Shown here piece after piece: positions 49,213 through 61,400 of a stretch of DNA of 64,000 nucleotides; position 1 is the stretch's first letter, and each line of letters begins with the position of its first letter. Position numbers and translations under genes: made by a program. The DNA is from Psoroptes ovis (taxonomy: Eukaryota; Arthropoda; Arachnida; Sarcoptiformes; Psoroptidae). Location of the stretch: assembly GCA_002943765.1 (NCBI GenBank), contig PQWQ01000010.1, forward strand, positions 374,501 to 438,500, in the 5' to 3' direction. The notes beneath the pieces are model-generated. The model was not told the DNA's origin. It did not search any database and saw nothing but the letters and a program-made list of their open reading frames with translations.

Positions 49213-51822
49213 CTTTCAAATCAAAATGAGGAAAAAAAATCAAATCTAAAATTGGATTAAATTCCGTCAATTATTTGTTTACATATTTAAATATCAAAAC
49301 AAATTTTTGTTTTTATTTTTTTTCGATTCGTCCTTTATGAATTTTTCAAAATGTTACGACGTTTATTGATTTTCAAATTTAAAAATTTCGAATTCGATCT
49401 TTAACTGTGCAAATCATCGTTCGATTTTTTATTCATTCTCAAAATTGATCGCGATGATTAATTGTTCATTTTCAATCATTCATCAATGTTAATTGATTTC
49501 ATCTCAAAAAATTAGCATTTATTACAAATATATTTGAAATTAAGCTTTATTTTGTGAATTTGTTCAAGCAACAGAAAATGATTGGAAGAAAATATTGCTC
49601 GACATTTTAGAAATCTCTATTTATGAAATTAATGATGAATAATTGTAAAAATTTCGTAATCAAGATGAAAAATGCTAGAAATTTGGATCTACAGAGAATC
49701 ATCCGATAGTTCCATGCTTAAGTTCCAATGTTCATTTAACCAAATATTAAATGCTACTTTATCGTATTTTTTCCTATTGCTATCATTATTTGCAATTCGG
49801 GTTGGTGTTTTCGGTTTGCTTATGAATGGAGGCGAATTACTGCTCCAGGTAGGCGGCATTTTCTTTTTTCTCATTCATCCATTTCAGTATTTTTTCTCCC
49901 ATACAGTTTAATATATTCGGAATTTTTTGAAACAAAATAATAATATCAAATAGTGAAAAGATGGATGATGATGATGATGCTATTCAATCAAATATATATT
50001 ATTATTATTTTAATGAAAAGCATATTACTTTTCATCCATATATTTTTGAAACAAAAAGGTAAGTATTTATGAAATAGAGTGGAAGGATATATATCAAAAA
50101 AAAGAATTCGTAATCATGTAATTTTTATTGCGTAACATAACACACACAAAAACAAACGATATATCAGAGAAAGCAAACGCATCGTCGCCGATGTTTCAGC
50201 TTCACCATTATTATTATTACTCTAATATATTTTAGATGTGTAGTGTACATGTGTGTGTGCTGGTGTATCCATAATATGGTACCTTGACAAGCCAGAATCT
50301 AAAAAATCGAAATTGTAGACCAACAAATTTTTATGTGACATTATTTTGGCATTCCATTTTTAAGTGTATGTTTTGTGATGCAGAGAAAAAAAACAGCGCG
50401 CACCAAACTAAATATTCTCTGTATTGTTTTGATCATTAATTTCTACCATTCAGAGATGATAAAAAATGACTACATAGAATTAGTTATTACTTGTCATTTA
50501 TTCAGGTACGATTTTACGCCGTTTTTTTTTTCGCCATTAATGTGTAATGTTTTTCAATACGAAACAAAGAATTCAAACCAAGAATCTCATATATATATTT
50601 GTGTTTGAAAACATATATAGAATCATATGAAATTTCCAAATTTCACTATTCATCATTTTTATTTTGATAATCAGTTGATTATTAGCGATTCTTTTTTATA
50701 TTTGTATTCCTATTCAGTAGTTGTTTATTTTTTAAGTAATTTAAAATATTAATTATTACAATAATTTATAATTATTTATTTCATGAGAAAATTTTACTTA
50801 TATTCATTTGAGATTTGTTAAAATTTGATCAAAATATTGAAATATTCAATTTTAACACCTTCTGATTTTCAATACATCAAAGTTCATTACAGTTAAACAT
50901 CGAGAGTTCCTATTTTTTTCGTCATTCATTCAATTTCATGTTTTTCAATGACAAAACTCATCATATTTTTTATGTATCCCAAATTAAATTGACGTAAGTT
51001 CATCTATATTTCAGAAAATTGAAAATTCATGATTGATTAGATTCCAAAATTTTATTAATATTTTTTTCCTTCCCATAAAATTTGATTTCAATTCAAAATT
51101 TATATTAAAAAAGTAGTTTCTATTTGTTTCTATGAGGTTCTGAATGGATGAATGAATGAATGAAAAACAATGATTCATTGAATTTATCTTGTGCATTTTC
51201 CATGCGACAATCATTGTTGCGCAAACTATGAGAATATGCGAGAGAAAATGAAATGATTGCCATTCATTTATTTTATTCTATTTTACCTGAAAATAGTATT
51301 TGAAATTAAAATTGAAAAAAAAACAATGGAGCGGGCGAAGGTAAAGCACGTGTCACCACCACCGCTGCGGCCGCCACCACAACCATCACCAGCAGCGCGT
51401 GTCATTGAATGAAAGATGTTTTTAAATGATTCCCGTTTCTCCGTTAATTTTCCATTATTTTTATCATTTTTACATAAATTCATGAAGGACAATGACAATT
51501 TCGTTCCAGGTATTTTAGGAATCCGTTATGTGCATTTTTAATGTGTGTGTGTATGTTCGAATCAGCCATACGTGTCGAAACAAAATAAAGACCGTTGGCA
51601 CTAGCTAATTATACATACATACTGAATACAATTATTATATAATATGCTTGTATGAGTGTGTGTGTCTGTTTGTATTGGCTATCATGACCATCATCAGAAT
51701 TGAAACAATAAAAAAAATAATCTGAGTTCGATGTCCCTTGTGAAAATTTATTCATTTTTCAATTCAGTAAACTTTTATCATTTCTTCTTTTTTATTTTTA
51801 TGAAGTCAAAAAAACATGAAAG
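49213..51822. other. Intergenic region, LAMTOR2 / FOXJ1 (head-to-head)
   Basis: 2.6 kb without a supported gene; open frames here are short and of random composition. It should carry the LAMTOR2 promoter and the FOXJ1 regulatory region and 5' UTR. A GC-rich block at 51330-51405 stands out. GTGT/ACAC runs lie near 50244-50262 and 51542-51555, and 51655-51668. Confidence 0.5.
51330..51405. promoter_or_regulatory. GC-rich island upstream of FOXJ1
   Basis: About 75 bp with CCACCACCGC, GCGGCCGC and CAGCAGCGCG in DNA that is otherwise over 70% A/T, with an E-box CACGTG at its left end. Lies some 420 bp before the FOXJ1 start. A short minus-strand frame across it (Gly/Arg-rich) looks accidental. 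Promoter role is an inference. Confidence 0.35.
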
Positions 51823-54800
51823 ATGTCTACAACAGTATCTGCCGATGAACAACATTATTTGTCACAATCTAATGCATCATCGACAAAAATTTCGCCTATG
51901 AAAAATCAATCAAAATCATCAATGTATAATATGATGAATACATTTTCAAATATTGATGGCGATGATGGTTTAACCAGTTTAAGCTGGTTACAAAATTTAA
52001 ACTTGTCAATGACACGTTTAGGTGTGCCAACGCCACCAACACCGCCAGCTAGTCCATTATGTTTTCCATTATTGAGTAATTCTCAAATATTAAATCGTCA
52101 AGATAATAATGATAATAATTGTTCTCAATCCATAAATTCATCATCAGCTACATCTTTGTCTATCAAATCAATAAAATTGACACCGATACCAATTCATAAA
52201 TTCAAGTCAAATTTGAATGACGATATTAAAGATAATAATCATGATAAAAATGATAGACGGCTAAAAGCATCGTCATTTAAATCCATTTCGAAAGCTGATA
52301 ATGAGACTAATAATTTGTCCAATCAAAAGAATGATTTGAATTTATCAAAAATATTGAAAACAACAAACACATCAATCAATGGGGCCAAAGAACATAACAT
52401 TGCATTGAAAACCAAAAAAACAAACGCGAATTCATATGATTATAATAAAAAATTGTCAAATAATCGTAAATCAAATAATAATTCGACAAATAATATTAAG
52501 TATAATAAGAAAATAAATTCAAACGATAATCACCAATCAGAACAACAGCGAAAATTGAATATCGATAATAATTTCTTTTCAATGAACACCGATTCATTGT
52601 CATATTATCAAGAAGATTTACAACATGATAATAATAATAATAATAATGAATATTTGAATGAAATTATATCAACATCTCAATTATCATCATCATCGTCATC
52701 AACAACATCATCATCATCTACATCAATATCATCAAATTTATCATCAATCGATTACCGAATGAATAGTGAAATAAAACCACCATATTCTTATGCTACATTA
52801 ATTTGTATGGCTATGAAAGCGAATAAAAATAAAATGACCTTAAGTTCAATATATAAATGGATCAAAGAGAATTTTTTATACTATAAAAATGCTGATCCAA
52901 ATTGGCAGGTGAGTGAATATATTTAATTATTTTGTTATCATTCAATACTATGAGAGAATTTTATTTCAATTGATTTCAACTTATGAAATTTTGAGGAATG
53001 ATGTATGATTCTAAATGAATGAGAAGTAGTCATAAAGATGATGATGATGATGTAGGAAAAAGAATGAAAAAAATGAAAAAAAAAGAAAAATCGATCAATC
53101 GATCGATTATTTAATCATTTTTTGATGTTTTATCTTGGAAAAAATTTCACTTTTACCATAGTGAATGTATTGCATACTTTTTATCATCAAATTATCATTA
53201 TCATAATTATTATCATGTTGAATAATCTTTTATACTTTTTCAGCCATATTTTCATTAGGAACCTTTTTTTCTTGCTTTTTATTTATTTATTATCTTTATG
53301 CTGCTGTTGTTGTTATTTTTCGGTTGTTTTTTTCCATTATATTATTATCAATATCATTGTTTTTTCTGTGATAACGAAATAATAATGAAAAATATTCATA
53401 TTTGTATTTGTTTTTTTTCAATATTCATCTAGGTTTTCTAGAATATGCAATCATTATCATCATCATCATTAATATCGATCGATGTAACTTTTTTATCTAT
53501 TTTTTTTTATATTTCATTTCCATTCAATCTCCATATAGTTTTAATAACAATTTTTCTCAGTGCTGTAGAATAGATTCCACCTTCGTTCGTTCATTTTCAT
53601 TTTAGTTTTCAAATTTTTTTTTTTGTCAATTCAGTGCTTAGCAACCAATCAGCCCAAAAAAAAGATATGATGAGAAGAATGAAAACAATATATAGACAGA
53701 ATATTCTTCATGATATTCTGTAATGAATGTGTGTAAAACAAGGCGTAATCATTGTAAGCGCCATTTGATGTTGCCAAAACAACCACATATTGTTTTAAAT
53801 TGTTAAATGTAAATTTTGATGTTTTAGTAAGCATTTCTATACACAAATTCGTGTTTATTCTCATATATCATCAATAGCAATTTTAACGCCCATTTTCGAT
53901 GCATACATTCATATGATATTCATCTTTATGTATTGACCAATAAAATTTGAATTTCACTACTTATTACAATTATTTCAATCTCGAAATAAATATAAAAATG
54001 ATTTATAAGATGCTAGGGATTACAATGAATAGTATATTTTCTGGTGGAAATTTATTCTATTTTATTTATTTATTTTTAACAGAATTCTATTCGACATAAT
54101 CTTTCGTTGAATAAATGTTTCATTAAAATAGCCAGAAATAAAGATGAACCAGGCAAAGGTGGTTTCTGGAAATTAGATCCAATATATGCTGATAGTTTGA
54201 TTGATGGTGTGTTCAAGAAACGGCGATCGACGACAGTACAATCAGGAACAACTTCAATTAATAATGATGATTCAACGCTCAATTTAATACAACAAAGAAA
54301 GAATAATAATTGTAATATCAGATCGAATAATAGTGGGGAATCGATTGTTTTTGGAGGTGGTGGTGTTAGCAAGAAAAAGGTAAGTAGAAAATTGTGAAAA
54401 AAATAATAACTGTAATTGTCAATCCAAAATGTCAATTAAATTAATGTAATTTCAGCGTAAAAAGCGCCAATCAACCGGATCAACAATTCGTACAATCAAT
54501 TCGATTGTTGGCAGCAATTGTATGAATGCTAGCTTTAATAAAAATAATGGAGCAAAAACAATTGTGCGGCATCACCATCATCAGCAACCAAATGAATCAA
54601 CTGCATCGTCCTCATCACCACAATTCTATATGGATCATTATATAGAATCAACATTAAAAAATTTATCTGATAACAGTAATAGTAATAATATTCATAGTCA
54701 ACAACGACAGCCATTGATGATTATTGAGCAAGAAACACCGCCAAATTCGGCTGAATCATACGGCCAGGTATATGGATAAAAATTATCTGCGATTTCATCC

Positions 54801-55995
54801 ATTTGATGAATTTTTCTTTTTGTTTCTTTCTATAAACAATATTAAATAACAACAGCAACAGCAGCAGAAAATAATGATGGATATTAATGAATTGCAATCA
54901 GCGGTAGGCAGTATTGATCGAAATATTGTTGTATGTTCGAATGTGAACACTGACAATAACAATAATGATGATAATGATAACAATTATTATCCCAACAAAT
55001 TATTTATAGCATCAACGATAGGGAATATGATTGAGTGTAGTAATAATGATGATAATAGAAATACACAAACCATAGAATTCGAGAATGAAGTCTGTGTACA
55101 AAATGTGCAAGATATTGAAAATGATTGTTGGAATACTATATTAACTGATGTTGATCTTTCTGAATTGGTTGATCCAATCACATATACTGATTCGGTTGCC
55201 CAGATCATCCATCCTATCGAGAATGATTCCAATTTAATAGCGATTGATTCAAATAATCCCAACGTGAACGATAATAATTTAGTAGTAAAAAATAATGATG
55301 ATTGTTCAAGTAACATTCACAATAGTTCAAACGCAGCTCAAATACATACAAATGAATTAGTAACTAGTAATGTCATAGACGAAGGCAATTTCTACTATGA
55401 TCAACGCATTCATGGCTTAGTATTCAATACAAATGTTACAAATTTACCTGTAAATGTCCATCACCAAATCATATCTGCAACATCAAATGTTGTCACTTGT
55501 ATTAATGATACGAATGATTTAATTGTATCAGATGGTTGGGATAATCAATGGACAGCAACATCAACTGCAACAACAACAACACCATCCTTAATGACGACTA
55601 ATGATGTTTCAACTCTGCAATTGGAATGCGATGCCAATAATATCACAACTCCCAGTGAGTTGCTGATAGCTCCATCTTTAACATCATCAACAATTCAACA
55701 AAATGAATTAATTAAGTTGAATGATATTCAAGTACTTTCTACGGATGATAATAAAAATAAACAAGTAGAACAAAATGTCTTGTCAACGACTGCTGAATAT
55801 ATAGCAACAACCGAAAAGCTATCATCCAGTAATACTAATGCTTCACCAGCTATTGAAAATTTTAATACAGAGACTCCATCATCGACAAATTCAGCAATTC
55901 ACATCTGGGAATGTGGCAAAACATTAATTCAAGTCGATACCAATGGATTGGAATTATTCAATACAATTGATATTGAACAACTTCAACAATATTAA
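51823..55995 (+). CDS. FOXJ1: Forkhead box protein, FOXJ1 type
   Basis: FOXJ1 factors switch on the motile-cilium programme (family knowledge). Exons 51823-52908, 54083-54379, 54456-54767 and 54856-55995; about 944 codons, twice the vertebrate length because of Asn/Ser-rich regions. The forkhead domain (~316-412) is split by the intron after DPNWQ: EIKPPYSYATLICMAM, MTLSSIYKWIKENFLYYK, then NSIRHNLSLNKCFIKIARN, KDEPGKGGFWKLDP, YADSLIDGVFKKRR. The KDEPGKGGFW and YAD..GVFK segments and the N-terminal LTSLSWLQNLNL motif are FOXJ1-specific rather than general forkhead. A basic stretch (KKKRKKRQS) across the exon 2/3 junction may be a nuclear signal. The acidic, Thr/Asn-rich last exon (DCWNTILTDVDLSELV) is likely the activation domain. 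Exon 4 has four possible in-phase CAG acceptors. Confidence 0.9.
52909..54082 (+). other. FOXJ1 intron 1
   Basis: At 1174 bp it is one of the longest introns in the window and splits the forkhead domain. T-rich, with GAT repeats near 53038-53052. It contains GTTGCCAAAACAAC (53770-53783), which fits the RFX X-box consensus. No coding evidence. Confidence 0.6.
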
Positions 55996-56080
55996 TCTAA
56001 TTTTCGTCACAAAAAAAAAGAGAATCGCATTTGAAAAAATCTAAGGCTGTAGTCTTAGCAAATTTTTTCCTTTGGTAAAT

Positions 56081-56312
56081 CAAATTATTGACAAATTTCT
56101 TATTGGCTCCAGTTTTAATAATACATCAACACCTATTCATCATTTCGATTGATTTTATAAACAAAGCATTTATAACCAATTACTGATCATTAGTATTTTG
56201 ATTTTTAGATTTTTGATAAAACTTGGTATGCTCATTTATGATCGGTAACATTTTTTTTATCCAATTGAATACACGGAACACTCAAAGATTTGAAATCGGA
56301 CCATGCATGAAA
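56081..56312 (-). pseudogene. Duplicated 3' fragment of Flightless-I, broken
   Basis: Direct duplicate of about 58333-58550, covering the last ~40 codons of Flightless-I, its stop and the proximal 3' UTR. Shared blocks include CCAATTACTGATCATTAG and GATAAAACTTGGTATGCTC. Relative to the gene, the copy has several substitutions and one extra A (minus strand) in an A run near 56251-56258, which shifts the frame. The poly(A) signal of the gene is changed to AATAAT. No upstream exons accompany it, so it cannot be expressed as a protein. Confidence 0.88.
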
Positions 56313-58310
56313 TTTTTGAAAAAATCTAAGGCTATCCATCGTCAAAATTTTTCAAAAAATCGAAAAAATCTAAGGCTATACATCGATGAAATTTTCGAAA
56401 ATTCTGAAAAAATCTAAGGCTATCCATCGTCAAAATTTTTCAAGAAATCGAGAAAATCTAAGGCTATAGTACGTGGAAATTTTTGAAAAAATCGAAAAAA
56501 ACTAAGGCTATCCATCGTCAAAATTTTTGAAAAAATCTAAGGCTATCCATCGTCAAAATTTTTCAAAAAATCGAAAAAATCTAAGGCTATAGTACGTGGA
56601 AATTTTTGAAAAAATCGAAAAAATCTAAGGCTATCCATCGACAAAATTTTTGAATTTTTCGAAAAAATCTAAGGCTATCCATCGTCAAAATTTTTCAAAA
56701 AATCGAAAAAATCTAAGGCTATCCATGGTCAAAATTTTCGAAAAAATCGAAAAAATCTAAGGCTATAGTTCGTGGAAATTTTTGAAAATTTCGAAAAAAT
56801 CTAAGGCTATCCATCGTCAAAATTTTTGAAAAAATCGAAAAAATCTAAGACTATTGCCTTTGAAAATTTTTGAAAATTTCTAAAAAATCTAAGGCTATCC
56901 ATCGTCAAAATTTTTCAAGAAATCGAGAAAATCTAAGGCTATAGTACGTGGAAATTTTTGAAAAAATCGAAAAAAACTAAGGCTATCCATCGTCAAAATT
57001 TTTGAAAAAATCTAAGGCTATCCATCGTCAAAATTTTTCAAAAAATCGAAAAAATCTAAGGCTATAGTACGTGGAAATTTTTGAAAAAATCGAAAAAATC
57101 TAAGGCTATCCATCGTCAAAATTTTTCAAGAAATCGAGAAAATCTAAGGCTATAGTACGTGGAAATTTTTGAAAAAATCGAAAAAAACTAAGGCTATCCA
57201 TCGTCAAAATTTTTGAAAAAATCTAAGGCTATCCATCGTCAAAATTTTTGAATTTTTCGAAAAAATCTAAGGCTATCCATCGACAAAATTTTTGAATTTT
57301 TCGAAAAAATCTAAGGCTATCCATCGTCAAAATTTTTCAAAAAATCGAAAAAATCTAAGGCTATCCATGGTCAAAATTTTCGAAAAAATCGAAAAAATCT
57401 AAGGCTATAGTTCGTGGAAATTTTTGAAAATTTCGAAAAAATCTAAGGCTATCCATCGTCAAAATTTTTGAAAAAATCGAAAAAATCTAAGACTATTGCC
57501 TTTGAAAATTTTTGAAAATTTCTAAAAAATCTAAGACTTGCCTTTGAAAATTTTTGAAAATTTCGAAAAAATCTAAGGCTATCCATCGTCAAAATTTTTC
57601 AAAAAATCGAGAAAATCTAAGGCTATAGTACGTGGAAATTTTTGAAAAAATCGAAAAAAACTAAGGCTATCCATCGTCAAAATTTTTGAAAAAATCTAAG
57701 GCTATCCATCGTCAAAATTTTTCAAAAAATCGAAAAAATCTAAGGCTATAGTACGTGGAAATTTTTCAAAAAATCGAAAAAATCTAAGGCTATCCATGGT
57801 CAAAATTTTCGAAAAAATCGAAAAAATCTAAGGCTATCCATCGATGAAATTTTTCAAAAAATCGAAAAAATCTAAGGCTATAGTGCGTGGAAATTTTTGA
57901 AAATTTCGAAAAAATCTAAGGCTATCCATCGTCAAAATTTTTGAAAAAATCGAAAAAATCTAAGGCTATCCATCGTCAAAATTTTTGAAAAAATCGAAAA
58001 AATCTAAGACTATTGCCTTTGAAAATTTTTGAAAATTTCGAAAAAATCTAAGACTATTGCCTTTGAAAATTTTTGAAAATTTCGAAAAAATCTAAGCCTA
58101 TCCATCGTCAAAATTTTTCAAAAAATCGAAAAAATCTAAGGCTATCCATCGATGAAATTTTCGAAAATTCTGAAAAAATCTAAGGCTATCCATCGTCAAA
58201 ATTTTTCAAAAAATCGAAAAAATCTAAGGCTATCCATCGATGAAATTTTCGAAAATTCTGAAAAAATCTAAGACTATAGTACGTGGAAATTTTCTGAAAA
58301 ATCGAAAGAA
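56313..58310. repeat. AT-rich minisatellite, ~44-bp unit, about 45 copies
   Basis: Each unit has a constant core AAAAAATCTAAGGCTAT followed by one of a few variable parts (CCATCGTCAAAATTTTTC, AGTACGTGGAAATTTTTG, TGCCTTTGAAAATTTTTG, CCATCGATGAAATTTTCG). Core-to-core spacing is 44 bp in most units, with 35-bp variants. Blocks of several units recur (for example 56414 onward again at 56889, and the TGCCTTTG unit at 56844 again at 57487), so there is higher-order structure. It begins directly after the duplicated Flightless-I fragment. Confidence 0.95.
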
Positions 58311-58341
58311 TCAAATTTAGGTTTTTTTTTTGTAAAATCTA

Positions 58342-58347
58342 TTTATT
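58342..58347 (-). terminator. Poly(A) signal of Flightless-I
   Basis: AATAAA on the minus strand, about 75 nt after the stop codon and about 30 nt before the satellite begins. Confidence 0.6.
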
Positions 58348-58420
58348 GACAAATTTTTTCTTGGCTTCAATTTTAATACATCATTTCGATTCATTTAATA
58401 AACAAAACATTTATAACCAA

Positions 58421-61400
58421 TTACTGATCATTAGTATTTTGATTTTTAGATTTTTGATAAAACTTGGTATGCTCATATATGATTGGTAACATTTTTTTAT
58501 CTAATTGAATACGCGGATCATTCAATGATTTGAAATCAGACCATCCATGAAAGCATTTTGTAAATTTTCTAGTCTCTTTACCTTTCATCGTAAGCATTAA
58601 TGTTCGTGGCCGCGTTGGTTGTTTTAATTTCATATTTTGTACATAAACCTGTGCACTTTTATAAGACAATTTTATCTCGATTTCACTACAATGCGGACCA
58701 AGCCATAAAAATACTTGCGTGCCATTGTCTAGTATCATTATATCTTCATCCAATAAGTCATCTTGACAAAAATCTGAACATTTTTCAGAGATATTAAAAT
58801 ATCCTTTATCATTCGAACATCGAAATAAACGTGAATATTCCATGAATGAACAATCATTGTCGATTTGAAACGATTTTGAAAATTGCTGTTTGAACAATTC
58901 AGGTTCATAGCCTTCCTCTATAATTGACAATAAATAATCTTCTTTTGATGAGTACATTTGTTCACATATCTCTTTGGCTATTTCTAAATCATCGTTATCA
59001 GCACTGGAGCCATTCCATATGAATACATGATTTTTACCATTTTGACCACCGAATTGAACATTAGTATCTTTGTCTATTTTTAGAATATAAACAAATGCAG
59101 AATACAATACGATTGGTTTCTCCAAATTTAATTGTATTGTTCTCAACGTTAACATATCGCAATTTGAACGCAAATGATATAATTCGTTTTGACCTTTCTG
59201 AATTAAACGTTCTTGAAGAGTGCAATTCAATTTTCGTTTGCCACTATGAATGATAAATTTTCTTTTGAAGTGAGACAAAAATTTTGCATTTTCTTGTTGC
59301 TGCTGAAATCGTATGATTTTCAATTTATCTTTAAACCAAGCTTCAAATTTATTCTGTACAGTGAATGTGAATGTCAACCAACCCATATTGGAAGCATCTC
59401 GTCCTTGCCAAAAATATACGATCCATAATTGCGAATCTTCATCCAATATTTCTTCGTCATCTTCATCGGTTACATCTTCTTGTGAATCAACGTCTGGTAT
59501 ATAATAATAACGACATAAGAAAAAGTAACTTTCACCGGTAAAAAAGTGACCTAATTCTTCATCAGGTAATTTTTTGAATGTTTTATTCTCCAATACAAAT
59601 GCTTCCATATTGATTAAATCTTCATTCCATTCTTGTGATAATTGTAGCGATTCTTCTTTCGTAACAATCGGCTGTCTTGGCATAAACAATGCGTTTAGAT
59701 CATATTTGAAATCGGAGTGTTCACTCAGCCATTTATTTACATCTGCACCGATTTGTTGAACTGATTTTGCTGTTCTGGTGAAATCAACGGCAACAATTCC
59801 ATCCCATGTAGCAAAACGTGATTTAAAAGATTGTGTTTCAACGCTATTCGATGAAGGCAACATGAAAAATACATTTCAGTAAAATGAAAAAAAATTATCA
59901 ATCAAAATAAATACCCTTCTAAACATCTGGTGACCAGAGCGAATTCTGGACGTTTTATCATTGCAAACAATTCTTGTGCTAATTTTAATGCAGCTGCTCT
60001 CACTAGACGTGCTGATTTGCGACCAATCCTTATTATTATCGAAAAAAATCGATGAATCTATCACGAATAAATGAATAAATAATACAAACCAAATATAAAC
60101 ATCGGTGATAACATCCATGATATAAACATTTTTGCTCTCGAAATGACCTTTTGTCAATTGTTTGGGTTTATAACGTATTTGAGGTAATTCTAAATAACCA
60201 GTACCTAAACAAACTTGATATAATATTGGACTGGTAGGACGAAAATCTTCAATGCCTTCAACTAAGAAATTATGTTGTATATTATTATTGTCAACATTAT
60301 AATCATTAAATTCTTTCCAGAATTCTTCACTTTCTTCATATTGATTCAAAAATTCTAATGTCGTCTTATTTTTGCGTTCTTCTTTTTTAATTTTTTCAAC
60401 CAATAATCTTGCTTTTTGTTTAACCGTATTTTTGGATCGTTTACCATTCCATACATATATTTTATAGCCAGTATCTAATATAAATACAAAACGCATATCT
60501 AACGAACAAATATTGACAGCAACTGATTCCATATAAAGTTGTTGATTTGTTACTTCATGTAAACGATATAATCGTGTGGCAACCGCAACTTCTTCGACTG
60601 TATAAAAACCAGAAACAGTACGTCCACCTTTGATATAGGTGATTCCATCAGGGAATAATGATAAAAATTGTTCACTTTCTTCGCCTTGTTCTTCGCGTAT
60701 TGTTCGACATTTTGCTGATAAATAATTGCGCAAATTAACCGCATGTATTGCAGCACAAGCTTTTTTATCTAATGATGTTTCTGATCCAATCCAATAATAA
60801 ATATCCCATTCTGGATTTTGATTATCATTTTCAAATGTTTTTAATATAATGTAGGAATCAGCTTCATAAAATTTGCCATAAAAAGCTTCATCCAAACGAC
60901 TTGGATAAAAATTATCGATTTCCCATATTAATAGACCAATATATTGGCCAACATCTTCTTCAAAAAAATCTGAATAATCTAATGGAGGTTTTTCCAATGA
61001 TTCTTCCCAACGTTTCGGTTTTAAATTTGTATCCGATTCATATGAATTTAAATTATTATTTTCATTTTCTTTTGCTAATTCTGTCATAGCTTTTAATACT
61101 TTTGTTGATTCAGATTCATTTTTCATTTCTTTAGCACGCCGGACTAGTCTTAGTTTTCTGGCAATTGGATCTTTTGGTGATGAATTATTTAGATTATAAT
61201 CATTCATACCATTTATAGTTGTCACATTACGTAATTGTTTATCGATATTAAAATCAATATTATAAATATTTTTATTGTTTTGTTTCAATTCGATTGGTTT
61301 CGGTGGCAATACTAAATCAGGATTATCATTCAAATCTAATTGCTTCAAATCAGTTAAAAAATGTATGGCATCTGGCAATGTTACTAATTTATTTTTTGAT

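Larger units (their letters stand above)
55996..58420. other. Satellite-filled interval between FOXJ1 and Flightless-I (tail-to-tail)
   Basis: Contains in order: FOXJ1 3' end, one stray repeat unit (about 56029-56060), a duplicated Flightless-I 3' fragment (56081-56312), the minisatellite (about 56313-58310), and the Flightless-I 3' UTR with its poly(A) signal. Confidence 0.8.

Noticed and set aside
51283..51498. Minus-strand Gly/Arg-rich short frame over the GC island
   Set aside because: Short, no domain, composition follows directly from the GC-rich block.
53122..53605. Hydrophobic open frames in FOXJ1 intron 1
   Set aside because: Products are Ile/Phe/Tyr runs from T-rich DNA, the expected artefact of translating such sequence.
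56313..58310. CRISPR-like look: constant 17-base core with alternating 'spacers'
   Set aside because: The 'spacers' fall into a few repeated classes, the units are 35 or 44 bp with drifting cores, and the context is a eukaryotic genome. It is a minisatellite.
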